Positions 45,075 to 53,930 of a DNA stretch of 56,407 nucleotides are shown here, in pieces. Every line of letters begins with the position of its first letter. Positions within the stretch are counted from its first letter, which is position 1. This DNA is from Frankiaceae bacterium (GTDB lineage Bacteria > Actinomycetota > Actinomycetes > JAFAQI01), in assembly GCA_030840525.1 (NCBI GenBank), contig JAVEEI010000012.1:1-56407 (forward strand), given 5' to 3'. Position numbers and translations under genes: made by a program. Below the pieces are notes generated by a model that was not told the origin of the DNA, made no database searches, and worked only from the letters and a program-made list of their open reading frames with translations.

Positions 45075-46133
45075 TCAGCGCGACGCGGCCGGTGACGCCG
45101 CGGCCGGCGATGCAGCGGCCGGCGATGCAGCGGCCGGTGATGTCGCGGCCGGTGCGCCGGCGGGCGAGCTGGCGCGCAGGTCGCGGCGTAGCTCCGGCGG
45201 CAGCGCGAACGTCAAGTGCTCCTCTGCCGACGTCACCTGCTGTACGTCGGCGAACCCGTGGCCGGCCAGCCAGTCGAGCACTTCGTGTACCAGCGACTCC
45301 GGCACCGACGCGCCGCTCGTCACCCCGACGGTCGACACCCCGTCGAGCCACGCCTCGTCGATGTGGCTGACGTCGTCGACCAGCCGGGCGTCGCGGGCGC
45401 CCGCGTCGCGGGCCACCTCGACCAGCCGGACCGAGTTGGACGAGTTGCCCGACCCGACGACGAGCACCAGCTCGGAGCTCGCCGCGATCTCCTTCACGGC
45501 GATCTGCCTGTTCTGCGTCGCGTAGCAGATGTCGTCGCTCGGCGGGTCCATCAGCAGCGGGAACCGCGCCCGCAGCGCCGCCACCGTCTCCAGCGTCTCG
45601 TCGACCGACAGCGTCGTCTGCGACAGCCAGGCGACCTTCGCCGGGTCGCGTACCTCGACTGCGGCCGCACCGGCCGGGCCGTCGACGAGGTGCACCCGGT
45701 CGGGCGCCTCGCCGGTCGTACCAACGACCTCCTCGTGCCCCTCGTGGCCGATCAGCAGGATGTCGTAGCCCTCGCGGTCGAACCGCCGCGCCTCGGCGTG
45801 CACCTTCGTCACCAGCGGGCAGGTCGCGTCGATCGTCCGCAGCCCGCGCGCCGACGCCTCCTCGTGCACGACCGGCGCGACACCATGAGCGGAGAACACG
45901 ACGACCGACCCCTCGGGCACCTCGGCCGTCTCGTCGACGAAGACCGCCCCGCGCGCCTCCAGGCCGCGGACGACGTGCGAGTTGTGCACGATCTGCTTGC
46001 GCACGTACACCGGCGCGCCGTACAGGTCGAGGGCCCGCTCGACCGTCTGCACGGCCCGGTCGACGCCGGCGCAGTAGCCTCGCGGGCTGGCCAGCAGTAC
46101 CCGCCGGGTGCCGGCGCTGTCGGTGGAGCTCAC
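45075..46133 (-). CDS. ispH: 4-hydroxy-3-methylbut-2-enyl diphosphate reductase
   Basis: 352 residues. The three cysteines of the iron-sulfur cluster are C21 ([13 protein letters not shown]), C105 ([11 protein letters not shown]) and C203 (ICYATQNRQ), with substrate histidines in NSHVVRG, SAHGVAP and IGHEGHEE. It makes IPP and DMAPP, the last step of the MEP pathway. The last 30 residues are an added Ala/Ser/Pro tail encoded by a 15-nt tandem repeat. The GTG at 46133 follows TAGCCT by 6 nt. Confidence 0.95.
   Translation of the reverse strand: MSSTDSAGTRRVLLASPRGYCAGVDRAVQTVERALDLYGAPVYVRKQIVHNSHVVRGLEARGAVFVDETAEVPEGSVVVFSAHGVAPVVHEEASARGLRTIDATCPLVTKVHAEARRFDREGYDILLIGHEGHEEVVGTTGEAPDRVHLVDGPAGAAAVEVRDPAKVAWLSQTTLSVDETLETVAALRARFPLLMDPPSDDICYATQNRQIAVKEIAASSELVLVVGSGNSSNSVRLVEVARDAGARDARLVDDVSHIDEAWLDGVSTVGVTSGASVPESLVHEVLDWLAGHGFADVQQVTSAEEHLTFALPPELRRDLRASSPAGAPAATSPAAASPAAASPAAASPAASR
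45088..45154 (-). repeat. 15-nt tandem repeat encoding the IspH tail
   Basis: About four imperfect copies of a 15-nt unit (plus-strand form CGGCCGGCGATGCAG) encode Ala-Ala-Ser-Pro-Ala type repeats at the end of ispH. The copies are close enough for slippage to change the tail length. Confidence 0.75.
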
Positions 46134-46139
46134 CGGTCC

Positions 46140-46145
46140 AGGCTA
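46140..46145 (-). promoter_or_regulatory. -10 element TAGCCT for ispH
   Basis: On the minus strand TAGCCT ends 6 nt before the GTG at 46133, without a ribosome binding site between, so the message is probably leaderless. Confidence 0.55.
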
Positions 46146-46226
46146 CGCACCGCCGGTTACGGCCCCGGCCGCATCGGGCAGGCTTGCAGGTGACGGGCGC
46201 AGTTTCGTCCGCGGAAAGGGAGACCG

Positions 46227-46916
46227 ATGGGACTCGCTCGACACGCCAGCCGACTGCCGTTGACCGCCATCTCGTGGAGCCTCGCCGCGTGGGAGCGCAG
46301 CGCCGGGCTCCGGGAGTTCGCGCTCCGGCGCGGCAACGAGGCGCTCCAGATCGCCGCGCACACCCCACTCGGCCGGCTGCTGCCGACGCTCGACCTCGAC
46401 GACGGCGCCGACGAGGAAGCCGCCCGCATCGCGGCCGCCGTACGCACCGAGCCGGCGACGCCGCCGGCGAAAGCCAGCCGTACGACGCCAACCCGCGCCC
46501 CCCAGCAGACCCAACAGACGACGACCGCAGCCAAACCAGCGCCGAAGCCGGAGCCGGAGCCGAAAGCTGCGCCGACACCCGAGCCCGAGCCGGCGGCCAG
46601 CGCCCTCACCCCGAGCGCGGTCTCGACCGAGGTCGAGCAGATCGTCGAGCAGGTCGTCGACCAGCTCGCGATCCCGGAGCCGGAGACGCGCGACGAGCTG
46701 CCGATCCCCGACTTCGACAACATCACGCTCGGGTCGCTGCGGGCCAGGCTGCGCAACCTCAGCGTCGAGCAGCTCGTGGCGCTGCGCGAGTGGGAGCAGG
46801 CGCACGCGCACCGGATGCCGGTGCTCACCGCGCTCGACAACCGGATCGCGAAGCTCGGCCCGGCCGACGCCTACCCGGACGGCGGCAAGCCGAGCACCCC
46901 GACGCGCTCCGGCTAG
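46227..46916 (+). CDS. Lipid droplet-associated protein (Rv1109c-like)
   Basis: 229 residues. An N-terminal amphipathic section ([31 protein letters not shown] split over 9-40) is followed by a low-complexity Pro/Glu/Lys/Ala linker (about 75-130). A C-terminal helical domain follows ([21 protein letters not shown] and [21 protein letters not shown]) of the kind found in actinobacterial lipid-droplet-associated proteins. Its position between ispH and xseA matches Rv1109c. AAGGGAG precedes the ATG. Confidence 0.8.
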   Translation: MGLARHASRLPLTAISWSLAAWERSAGLREFALRRGNEALQIAAHTPLGRLLPTLDLDDGADEEAARIAAAVRTEPATPPAKASRTTPTRAPQQTQQTTTAAKPAPKPEPEPKAAPTPEPEPAASALTPSAVSTEVEQIVEQVVDQLAIPEPETRDELPIPDFDNITLGSLRARLRNLSVEQLVALREWEQAHAHRMPVLTALDNRIAKLGPADAYPDGGKPSTPTRSG

Positions 46917-46922
46917 CCCGCC

Positions 46923-46928
46923 TACAGT
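46923..46928 (+). promoter_or_regulatory. -10 element TACAGT for xseA
   Basis: TACAGT ends 7 nt before the GTG at 46936. This argues for that start over the in-frame GTG at 46927, which lies inside the element. Confidence 0.6.
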
Positions 46929-46935
46929 GAGCGCC

Positions 46936-48150
46936 GTGCCGCTCACGTCCTCCCCCGAGCAACCGATCCCGGTCCGGACGGTCGCCCGGGCGATGGCCGA
47001 CTGGGTCGGCCGGCTCGGCCGGGTCTGGGTCGAGGGCCAGGTCACCGAGGTCAGCCGCCGCGGCGGCCAGCCGCGCTGCTTCTTCGTACTGCGCGACACC
47101 GCCGCGGATATGTCGCTGCAGGTCTCGTGCCCGCGCCAGCTCGTCGACGACCTCCAGCCGCCGCTCGCCGACGGCACCCGCGTCGTCGTCTGGCTCAAGC
47201 CGGAGTTCTGGACCGGCCGCGGCCAGCTGTCGATGACCGCGTACGACGTCCGCCCGGTCGGTGTCGGCGCGCTGCTCGCCCGGCTCGAGCAGCTCCGGGC
47301 GACGCTCGCGGCCGAGGGGCTGTTCGCCGCCGAACGCAAGCGGCCGCTGCCGTTCCTGCCGGCGAAGGTCGGCCTGGTCACCGGCCGCGAGAGCGCGGCC
47401 GAGCGCGACGTCGTCGACAACGCCCGCCGCCGCTGGCCCGCGGTGGCGTTCGCGATCGAGAACGTCGCGGTGCAAGGCCCGTACGCCGCCGCCGAGGTCA
47501 TCGCGGCCCTCGGCCGGCTCGACGCCGACGACAGCGTCGACGTGATCGTGCTCGCGCGCGGCGGCGGCTCGGTCGAGGACCTGCTGCCGTTCTCCGACGA
47601 GGCGCTGGTGCGCGCGGTCGCGGCGTGCCGGACCCCGGTCGTCACCGCGATCGGCCACGAGACCGACGCGCCGCTCGTCGACCACGTCGCGGACCGGCGC
47701 GCGTCGACTCCGACCGACGCGGCGAAGCTCGTCGTACCCGACGTCGCGGAGGAGGCGCAGCGCGTCCGGCAGCTTCGGGCGCGGGCGCACCGGCATCTCG
47801 CCGGCCGGATCGACGCCGAGGCGCACCGGCTCGTCGCGTTGCTGTCCAGGCCGTCGTTCGCCGACCCGCTCGGCCAGCTCGACGGGTACGCGGCCGGGCT
47901 CGCGGCCCTGCGGGAACGCAGCCGGCGGGCGGCCCTCGGTTGCGTCCACGCCGCCGCGACCGACGTCGCGCACCTCGCCGGCCAGGTCGCCGCGCTGTCG
48001 CCACAGGGCACGCTCGACCGCGGGTACGCCGTCGTCCAGCGCGCGGGCGGGGCCGTCGTCCGCGACCCGGCCGAGGTCGCGACGGCCGAGCGGCTCGACG
48101 TACGGGTCGCGGCCGGGCGGTTCGCCGTCACCGTCACGGAGGGGCCATGA
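46936..48150 (+). CDS. xseA: Exodeoxyribonuclease VII large subunit
   Basis: 404 residues. N-terminal OB fold (about 10-105, [25 protein letters not shown]), then the catalytic exonuclease VII domain with [47 protein letters not shown] and the acidic/His cluster in [23 protein letters not shown]. It degrades single-stranded DNA from either end together with XseB. The start is set at 46936 by the -10 element. The end overlaps xseB by ATGA. Confidence 0.95.
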   Translation: MPLTSSPEQPIPVRTVARAMADWVGRLGRVWVEGQVTEVSRRGGQPRCFFVLRDTAADMSLQVSCPRQLVDDLQPPLADGTRVVVWLKPEFWTGRGQLSMTAYDVRPVGVGALLARLEQLRATLAAEGLFAAERKRPLPFLPAKVGLVTGRESAAERDVVDNARRRWPAVAFAIENVAVQGPYAAAEVIAALGRLDADDSVDVIVLARGGGSVEDLLPFSDEALVRAVAACRTPVVTAIGHETDAPLVDHVADRRASTPTDAAKLVVPDVAEEAQRVRQLRARAHRHLAGRIDAEAHRLVALLSRPSFADPLGQLDGYAAGLAALRERSRRAALGCVHAAATDVAHLAGQVAALSPQGTLDRGYAVVQRAGGAVVRDPAEVATAERLDVRVAAGRFAVTVTEGP

Positions 48151-48350
48151 CCGAGCCGCGACCGAGCTACGAGCAGGCCCGCGACGAGCTGACCGACATC
48201 GTCCGGCGGCTCGAAGCCGGCGGCGTCACGCTCGAAGAGTCGCTCGCGCTGTGGGAGCGCGGCGAGGCGCTCGCGCGGATCTGCCAGGAGCTCCTCGACG
48301 GCGCCAAGGGGCGGCTCGCCGCCGCGGCTCCCGACGGCGACGAGGGCTAG
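48147..48350 (+). CDS. xseB: Exodeoxyribonuclease VII small subunit
   Basis: 67 residues with the XseB signature [35 protein letters not shown], a helical hairpin that coats the coiled-coil of XseA. The ATG overlaps the xseA stop, with GGAGGGG just before it. The gene is convergent with the DUF4245 gene; the two stops are adjacent with no gap (48350/48351). Confidence 0.95.
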   Translation: MTEPRPSYEQARDELTDIVRRLEAGGVTLEESLALWERGEALARICQELLDGAKGRLAAAAPDGDEG

Positions 48351-48944
48351 CTAGGCGGAGCCTGGCCGCAGCGAGGCGCAGAGCCGGTCGAGGTCGGCCG
48401 CGGGCGCGTCGCCGGTGACGACGATCGTCAGCCCGCCGGTGAACAAGGTGCGCGCCATCTCGCCCCGGTCGGAGAAGCGCACGTCCCACGCGACGCCGCC
48501 GATCGTCGCCGTACCGGTCGTCGCCGCGCCCCGCTTGCCGAGCACGTCCGCGATCAGCGCGGCACCGTCGCCAGCCGTCTCGTCCACCCCGGCGTAGTGG
48601 CTGCCGGGCGTGACGAAGCCGATGTGCAGCCGCTCGTTCGTCGCCGACGAGCCGGTGAGGTTCGCGGCGTTCGCGCGCCACGACGACGGCAGGCCGACCG
48701 GCGCGAACGCGGGATGGTGCGTGACCTGCCCGAAACCCTGGACGACGTCGGAGTAGTCGGTCGCCGGCATCCGGTCGTTGCGGTCCGGGAAGATCAGCCC
48801 GCGGGCCGGCGTCGCGAGCAGCACGAACGCCATGATGGCGAGCATCAGGCCGAGCGAGCGGCCCATGTCGAGCAGGCTGTCGCGCAGGCTCTTCGGCCGC
48901 GCGACCCGCGTCGTCGGCACCGGCTCGGGGCTCGCCGTGCTCAC
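48351..48944 (-). CDS. DUF4245 family membrane-anchored protein
   Basis: 197 residues. A basic N-terminal stretch (RVARPKSLRDSLLDMGRSLG), one membrane helix (about 32-52) and an extracytoplasmic domain with THHPAFAPVGLPSSWRANAA and WDVRFSDRGEMARTL. It matches DUF4245 (Rv1111c), a conserved actinobacterial family without known function. Its position next to xseB is the usual one. The GTG start overlaps the stop of the kynureninase-like gene (GTGA). Confidence 0.85.
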   Translation of the reverse strand: MSTASPEPVPTTRVARPKSLRDSLLDMGRSLGLMLAIMAFVLLATPARGLIFPDRNDRMPATDYSDVVQGFGQVTHHPAFAPVGLPSSWRANAANLTGSSATNERLHIGFVTPGSHYAGVDETAGDGAALIADVLGKRGAATTGTATIGGVAWDVRFSDRGEMARTLFTGGLTIVVTGDAPAADLDRLCASLRPGSA

Positions 48945-50113
48945 GACGCCGCCAGCTCCGCGATCGCGTCGAGCACCTCGACGCACTCGTCGGTCGTGTT
49001 GTAGAAGTGCGGCCCGATCCGGATGCCGCCGCCGGGCCGGTAGTCGACGAGGATCTTGCGCTCGATCAACGCGTCGTGCACGCGCTTCGCGTTGCCGGGA
49101 TCGATCGTGACGTGACCGCCGCGACGGTTCGGGTCGTCCGGCGAACGTACGTCGAACCCGCGCTCCAATGCGCCGTCGAGCAGCAACTGCGTGAGCGACT
49201 GCGAACGCTCGCGGATCCGCTCGATGCCGATGTCGACGATGGCCTGGTAACCGGGGGCGGCGGCGTACGCCGCGGGCACGTTCGGCGTACCGCCGGCGAA
49301 CCGGCCGATGCCGTCGGCGTACCGGATGTCGTCCCACTCGAACGCGAACGGCTCGGCGTGCGAGATCCAGCCGACCGCGGCCGGACGCAACGTCTCGACG
49401 AGCCGCGGCGCGACCGAGAGCCAGCCGTTGCCGGGCCCGCCGCAGAGGAACTTCACCGAGCCGCCGACGCAGATGTCGACGTCGTACGCGGCCATGTCGA
49501 CCGGCAGGCAGCCCGCGGCTTGGTATGCGTCGAGGACGACGACCGCGCCGTGCCGGTGCGCGGCCTCGACGACCGGCGCGAGGTCGAGCAACGCCGACGT
49601 GCGGAACTGCACGAGGCTGACCGACACGAGCAGCGTGCGGTCGTCGATCGCGTCGACGATGCGATCGGTCGACACGCTGATGCCGCCTTCGTCGTACGGT
49701 ACGACGACGAGCTCGCCGCCGTGCCGGCGTACCTGCTCGGTCCAGAAGTAGTGCGAGCCCGGCCAGTCGGCGGCGGTCGTGACGACCTTCGACCGCGCGG
49801 TGCCGCCGAGGTCGAAGCACGACGCGACACTCGCGAGCGCGTCCGCGACGTTCGCCCGCAACACGGTGCTGCCCGGCGCCGCGCCGATGACGGTCCCGAC
49901 GAGGTCGGCAACGCGCATCATCTCCGGGAACCACGTGTTCCACGCGACGACGCCTTCGCTGTCCCAGAGGTCGGCGAAGTCGTCGAGCCGGCGCCGCGTC
50001 TCGCGGTGCATCGCGCCGAGCGAGTTGTTGATGAGGTACGTACGGCGGTCGAGGATCGGGTAGTCGGCGCGCCGGTCGAGCAGCTCCGGGTGGGCGCCGG
50101 CGGTCGTGGTCAC
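48941..50113 (-). CDS. Class V PLP-dependent enzyme, kynureninase-like
   Basis: 390 residues, fold-type I. The internal aldimine lysine is K221 (GGSVKFLCGGPGNGWL) and the pyridine-N aspartate is D195 (LDAYQAAGCLPVD). The YLINNSLGAMHRETRRRL start and the SLVQFRTSALLDL strand fit kynureninase-like members of the class V family. Kynureninase would cleave kynurenine to anthranilate, but no kynurenine pathway gene is near, so another beta-elimination or desulfurase reaction is possible. GGAAGGA precedes the GTG/ATG region at 50113. Confidence 0.82.
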   Translation of the reverse strand: MTTTAGAHPELLDRRADYPILDRRTYLINNSLGAMHRETRRRLDDFADLWDSEGVVAWNTWFPEMMRVADLVGTVIGAAPGSTVLRANVADALASVASCFDLGGTARSKVVTTAADWPGSHYFWTEQVRRHGGELVVVPYDEGGISVSTDRIVDAIDDRTLLVSVSLVQFRTSALLDLAPVVEAAHRHGAVVVLDAYQAAGCLPVDMAAYDVDICVGGSVKFLCGGPGNGWLSVAPRLVETLRPAAVGWISHAEPFAFEWDDIRYADGIGRFAGGTPNVPAAYAAAPGYQAIVDIGIERIRERSQSLTQLLLDGALERGFDVRSPDDPNRRGGHVTIDPGNAKRVHDALIERKILVDYRPGGGIRIGPHFYNTTDECVEVLDAIAELAAS

Positions 50114-50178
50114 GCCGCCATCCTTCCAGGTCCGAAAACCGCCAGCGGTCTGTCGGCGCGGTAGGCCATGCTGGACCC

Positions 50179-51588
50179 GTGCACGAGGACCCCGACCGCT
50201 GCTACCGCGCGGTCCGCAGCCGCGACGCGCGGTTCGACGGCCGGTTCGTCACCGCGGTGCGGACGACGGGGATCTACTGCCGGCCGAGCTGCCCGGCGCA
50301 GACCCCGAAGCGCGAGAACGTGCTGTTCTTCCCGCACGCGGCCGCGGCCGCCGCAGCCGGCTTCCGCGCCTGCAAGCGGTGCCGCCCGGACGCCGCGCCC
50401 GGCAGTCGCGAGTGGGACGTCCGCGGCGACCTCGCCGCCCGCGCGCTGCGCGGCATCCAGAGCGGCGTCGTCGACACCGAAGGCGTGCCCGGGCTCGCCC
50501 GCCGGCTGGCCGTCAGCGAGCGGCACCTGCACCGCGTCCTCGTCGCGGAGATCGGTGTCGGGCCGCTGCGCCTCGCCCGCACCCGGCGCGCGCAGACCGC
50601 GCGCATGCTCGTCGAGCACACCGCGCTGCCGCTGTCGACGGTCGCGTTCAGCGCCGGTTTCGCCAGCATCCGGCAGTTCAACGAGGTGATGGCGGCCGAG
50701 TTCGGCTGCCCGCCGAGCGAGCTACGGCGCCGCCCGGCCGGCGCGGTGTCGGGCGAGGCGACCGGCACGTTGACGTTGCGCCTGCCGATGCGGCTGCCGT
50801 TCGCGGTCGAGCCGTTGCTCACGTTCCTCGGCGCCCGCGCCGTGCCCGGCGTCGAGGAGCTCGACGGCACTGTCTATCGACGGGTCGTCGACCAGAGCGT
50901 CGTCGAGATCGAGCCGGCCGAGGCGTACCTCGTCGCGCGCATCGACGTCGACGACGTACGCCGAGTCGCCTCCGTCGTCGCGCGGTGCCGGCGGCTGTTC
51001 GACCTCGACGCGGACCCACATGCGGTCGACGAGACGCTGCGCGCCGACCCGACGCTGCGCGCGGCGGTCGACGCCGTACCGGGCATCCGCGTCCCCGGCG
51101 CGGTCGACGGGTTCGAGCTCGCGGTGCGCGCGGTCCTCGGCCAGCAGGTGTCGGTCGCGGCCGCGCGGACGATGGCGGGCCGGCTGGTCGAACGTTGCGG
51201 CAAGCCGCTGACCGGCCCGCGCGGGTCGCTCACGCACGCGTTTCCGGACGCGGCCGCGGTCGCCGACGCCGACCTCGACGGGCTCGGCCTGACCGGTGCC
51301 CGCACCCGCACGTTGCGGGCACTCGCGCGCGCCGTCGCCGACGACGGTCTCGTCATCGACCCGGTCGCCGACCGCGACGAAGTACGGCGGCGGCTGCTCG
51401 CGTTGCCCGGTGTCGGCCCGTGGACCGCCGACTACATCGCGATGCGAGCGCTCAGCGACCCCGACGCGTTTCCCGCGACTGACCTCGTCCTCGCCCGCGC
51501 GCTCGGGCCGGGCGGCGCCGCGCGCGCCGAGCAGTGGCGACCGTGGCGTGCGTACGCCGCCATGCATCTCTGGAAGGGACTGCCGTGA
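50179..51588 (+). CDS. alkA: Ada-AlkA fusion: methylation-repair regulator and DNA glycosylase
   Basis: 469 residues. Ada N-terminal zinc domain with C34, C38, C65 and C68 (GIYCRPSC and RACKRC), where C34 takes a methyl group from phosphotriesters. An AraC-type HTH follows (about 85-185), then an AlkA N-terminal domain (190-295) and an HhH-GPD glycosylase domain (300-465) with LPGVGPWTADYIAMRAL and the catalytic aspartate in FPATDLVLARAL. One protein therefore senses methylation, probably activates its operon, and removes 3-methylpurines. It overlaps ogt by GTGA. CATGCT ends 6 nt before the GTG. Confidence 0.95.
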   Translation: MHEDPDRCYRAVRSRDARFDGRFVTAVRTTGIYCRPSCPAQTPKRENVLFFPHAAAAAAAGFRACKRCRPDAAPGSREWDVRGDLAARALRGIQSGVVDTEGVPGLARRLAVSERHLHRVLVAEIGVGPLRLARTRRAQTARMLVEHTALPLSTVAFSAGFASIRQFNEVMAAEFGCPPSELRRRPAGAVSGEATGTLTLRLPMRLPFAVEPLLTFLGARAVPGVEELDGTVYRRVVDQSVVEIEPAEAYLVARIDVDDVRRVASVVARCRRLFDLDADPHAVDETLRADPTLRAAVDAVPGIRVPGAVDGFELAVRAVLGQQVSVAAARTMAGRLVERCGKPLTGPRGSLTHAFPDAAAVADADLDGLGLTGARTRTLRALARAVADDGLVIDPVADRDEVRRRLLALPGVGPWTADYIAMRALSDPDAFPATDLVLARALGPGGAARAEQWRPWRAYAAMHLWKGLP

Positions 51589-52097
51589 CCGACATCGTGT
51601 ACGCGACGACACTCGACACTCCGGTCGGAGCGCTCGCGTTGCTGGTGCGGGACGACGCACTCGTCGCCGCCGGCTTCACTCCCGTCGTCGACCAGTTCGG
51701 CCGGCTCCGTACGACGACCGCGTCGTTGCGCGTCGTCGACTCCCTGGGGCCGTTTTCCCTTGCGCTGCAAGCATATTTCGACGGTGACGTGACGGCGCCG
51801 GACACGTTGCCGGTGTCACAGCCGGGCGGCGCATTCCGGCAGGCCGCGTGGAAGGTGATGCGCGAGGTACCGCCGGGCGAGACCATCTCGTACGCCGAGC
51901 TCGCGAGCCGCGCCGGTTCGCCGAACGCGGTGCGCGCGGCTGGCAGCGCGTGCGCGCTGAACATGGTCGCGCCGATCGTGCCGTGCCACCGGATCGTGCG
52001 CACCGGCGGAAACCTCGGCGGCTACTACTACGGTCTGGCGACGAAGCAGTGGCTGCTCGCGCACGAGCGCGGCGACACCGAGCTCACGTTGCTCTAG
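51585..52097 (+). CDS. ogt: Methylated-DNA-protein cysteine methyltransferase
   Basis: 170 residues. The acceptor cysteine lies in PCHR (133-136) within VPCHRIV, preceded by the helix SPNAVRAAGSACALNMV and followed by GGNLGGYYYGLATKQWLL. It moves the methyl group of O6-methylguanine to itself. It forms a two-gene alkylation-repair operon with the Ada-AlkA fusion. Its last 14 nt overlap the end of the convergent TetR gene. Confidence 0.95.
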   Translation: MTDIVYATTLDTPVGALALLVRDDALVAAGFTPVVDQFGRLRTTTASLRVVDSLGPFSLALQAYFDGDVTAPDTLPVSQPGGAFRQAAWKVMREVPPGETISYAELASRAGSPNAVRAAGSACALNMVAPIVPCHRIVRTGGNLGGYYYGLATKQWLLAHERGDTELTLL

Positions 52098-52692
52098 GCG
52101 CGCTGATCCGGCCGATCAGCTCGACGACCTCGTCGGCGAGGCGTATCGCGTCGTCGTACGAGTCCTGTACCGAGACCTCGCGACCGGCCTCGGCGACGAC
52201 CGTCGTGAGGACCAGGACGAGGGTCTCGCCGAGCGGCTGCTCGTCGGCGCGGAGCAGGTTGGCGTTGACGTGGATCCACTCGCGGTATCGGCGGCGCGCG
52301 ATCAGCTCGAACCCGGGCGGGCCACCGCCGGCGAGGAAGAGCCGCGACAGCTCGCGCTCCTCCCAGCAGCCGGCGAGGTACGCCGACGCACCGGCGAGGA
52401 ACAGCTCGACGGGGTCGTGCAGCTTGCCGTCGCCGCGGGCGGCGCGTACGGCGGCGGCGGCACGTGCCTCCTGGCGGGTCTGGTAGTCCTCGAACAGCGC
52501 GAGGTAGAGGTCGGCCTTGCCGCCGAAGTGATGGTAGAGACTGCCGACGCTGGCGCCGGCCCGGGCGACGACGTCGGCGATGTTGGCGTCGGCGAAGCCG
52601 GACTCGGCGAACACTTCGTGCGCCGCCGAGAGGAGGCCCGCGCGAGTGGCCTGCGCGCGCCCGGCCCCCCGACCATTCGTCCGCGTTTGCAC
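52084..52692 (-). CDS. TetR-family transcriptional regulator
   Basis: 202 residues. The HTH at about 17-62 (LLSAAHEVFAESGFADANIAD, then VVARAGASVGSLYHHFGGK) is typical TetR. The all-helical ligand domain follows. The target is unknown; a 21-bp inverted repeat at its own start suggests autoregulation, and the divergent mod operon is another possible target. The GTG at 52692 follows CAGAGT by 6 nt. Confidence 0.9.
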   Translation of the reverse strand: MQTRTNGRGAGRAQATRAGLLSAAHEVFAESGFADANIADVVARAGASVGSLYHHFGGKADLYLALFEDYQTRQEARAAAAVRAARGDGKLHDPVELFLAGASAYLAGCWEERELSRLFLAGGGPPGFELIARRRYREWIHVNANLLRADEQPLGETLVLVLTTVVAEAGREVSVQDSYDDAIRLADEVVELIGRISAPRAT

Positions 52693-52699
52693 GCGGTCA

Positions 52700-52720
52700 C
52701 TCTGCCACAGGCCGGCAGAG
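52700..52720. promoter_or_regulatory. Likely TetR operator
   Basis: CTCTGCC (52700-52706) and GGCAGAG (52714-52720) form a perfect 7-bp dyad with a 7-nt centre, 7 nt from the TetR start codon and overlapping its presumed -10. A TetR dimer bound here would block its own gene. Confidence 0.5.
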
Positions 52721-52772
52721 CGCGGAGGGGAGGTTTGCCCGGTTCCGGAGCTGCGCTTGCAATACGACCTAA

Positions 52773-52794
52773 TGAGCCGTAACTGCGGCGCTCA
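52773..52794. promoter_or_regulatory. Possible operator of the molybdate operon
   Basis: An imperfect dyad (TGAGC at 52773-52777, GCTCA at 52790-52794, with inner CG/CG) ends 8 nt before the -10 element TACGCT. A regulator bound here would cover the -35 region. It does not resemble the E. coli ModE box. Confidence 0.3.
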
Positions 52795-52802
52795 GGCGCG
52801 AG

Positions 52803-52808
52803 TACGCT
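52803..52808 (+). promoter_or_regulatory. -10 element TACGCT for the mod operon
   Basis: TACGCT ends 7 nt before the ATG at 52816, which has no ribosome binding site, so the operon message is probably leaderless. Confidence 0.6.
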
Positions 52809-52815
52809 GCCGCAC

Positions 52816-53199
52816 ATGCCGATCTACCGACTGCGCGACGCCGCGGCCCTGCTGGGCGTGAGCGACGACACCGTACGGCGCTGGGCGGACGCGGGCCGGC
52901 TGCCGACGAGTACCGACGAGGGCGGCCGCCGGGCGGTCGACGGCGCCGACCTCGCCGCGTTCGCGGTCTCGCTCGCCGACGAGCCCGCGCCGAGCGTCTC
53001 GTCGATGCGCAACCGCTTCCCCGGCATCGTCACCCGCGTCGTCCGCGGCGACGTCGCCGCGCAGGTAGAGGTGCAGGCCGGGCCGCACCGGTTCGTGTCG
53101 CTGCTCACCGCCGAGGCCGTCGAGGAGCTCGACCTCAAGCCGGGCGACCGCGCGGTCGCAACGGTCAAGGCCACCAACGTCGCCGTGGACCTCGGATGA
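52816..53199 (+). CDS. HTH-TOBE molybdate-responsive regulator
   Basis: 127 residues. The N-terminal helix-turn-helix is MerR/excisionase-like (YRLRDAAALLGVSDDTVRRWADAGRLPT, split over 4-31, then a basic GGRR). The C-terminal TOBE/Mop domain (about 60-127; SMRNRFPGIVTRVVRGDVAAQ, GDRAVATVKATNVAV) binds molybdate or tungstate. It is the first gene of the modABC operon, overlapping modA by ATGA, so it is most likely the operon's own oxyanion-sensing regulator. It is far smaller than ModE. Confidence 0.88.
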   Translation: MPIYRLRDAAALLGVSDDTVRRWADAGRLPTSTDEGGRRAVDGADLAAFAVSLADEPAPSVSSMRNRFPGIVTRVVRGDVAAQVEVQAGPHRFVSLLTAEAVEELDLKPGDRAVATVKATNVAVDLG

Positions 53200-53930
53200 G
53201 CCGCCGCGCGCTCGGCACCGCCGTCGCCGTCGCCGCGTTGCTCACCGCATGCGGCGGTAACAGCAACAACACCGGGTCTAAGCCGCGCACGATCACCGTC
53301 TTCGCGGCCGCGTCGCTCACGAACGCGTTCGCCGCGGAGGCCGCGGCGTACACGAAGCAGAGCGGCGTGCACGTGCGCTTCTCGTTCGCCGGCTCGCAGG
53401 ACCTCGTCGCGCAACTCAACCAGGGCGCACCGGCCGATGCGGTCGCGACCGCCGACACCGCGACGCTCGGCAAGCTCACCGTGCACCTCAGCGGTGCGAC
53501 AACTCTGTTCGCGCGCAACCGGCTGGTCATCGTCACCGCACCGGGCAACCCCAAGCACATCCGCAGCGCCGCCGACCTCGCGAAGCCTAGTGTCGTCGTC
53601 GTGCTCGCCGCGCCGACCGTCCCCGCCGGGAAGTACGCCGTCAAGGCGCTGCAGGCCGCGCACGTCACAGTGCACCCGAAGTCGTTGGAGGACAACGTCC
53701 GCGGCGTGCTCACGAAGGTCGAGCTGGGCGAGGCCGACGCCGGCATCGTCTACGTCACCGACGCGCAGTCGGCGGGAGCGAAGGTCGGCACCGTCGCCTT
53801 GCCCACGTCGCCGATCGCGACGTACCCCGCGGCCGCCGTCGACGCGGCCGGCCAGGGCTTCGTCGACTTCCTCACGTCGCCGGCCGGGCAGGCGATCCTC
53901 GCCCGGTTCGGCTTCCTGCCACCGCGTTGA
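53196..53930 (+). CDS. modA: Molybdate-binding lipoprotein ModA
   Basis: 244 residues. A signal peptide ends in a lipobox (AALLTAC), followed by a Ser/Asn-rich linker and the periplasmic-binding fold: TITVFAAASLTNAFAA, FSFAGSQDLVAQLNQGAPADAVATAD, FARNRLVIV, VRGVLTKVELGEADAGIVYVTDA. The SLT and AGS segments hold the oxyanion-binding serines. It is anchored outside and delivers molybdate to ModB/ModC. The ATG overlaps the regulator stop. Confidence 0.94.
   Translation: MSRRALGTAVAVAALLTACGGNSNNTGSKPRTITVFAAASLTNAFAAEAAAYTKQSGVHVRFSFAGSQDLVAQLNQGAPADAVATADTATLGKLTVHLSGATTLFARNRLVIVTAPGNPKHIRSAADLAKPSVVVVLAAPTVPAGKYAVKALQAAHVTVHPKSLEDNVRGVLTKVELGEADAGIVYVTDAQSAGAKVGTVALPTSPIATYPAAAVDAAGQGFVDFLTSPAGQAILARFGFLPPR

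Noticed and set aside
46927..46929. GTG start of xseA at 46927
   Set aside because: It lies inside the TACAGT -10 element; the GTG at 46936 has the 7-nt leaderless spacing.
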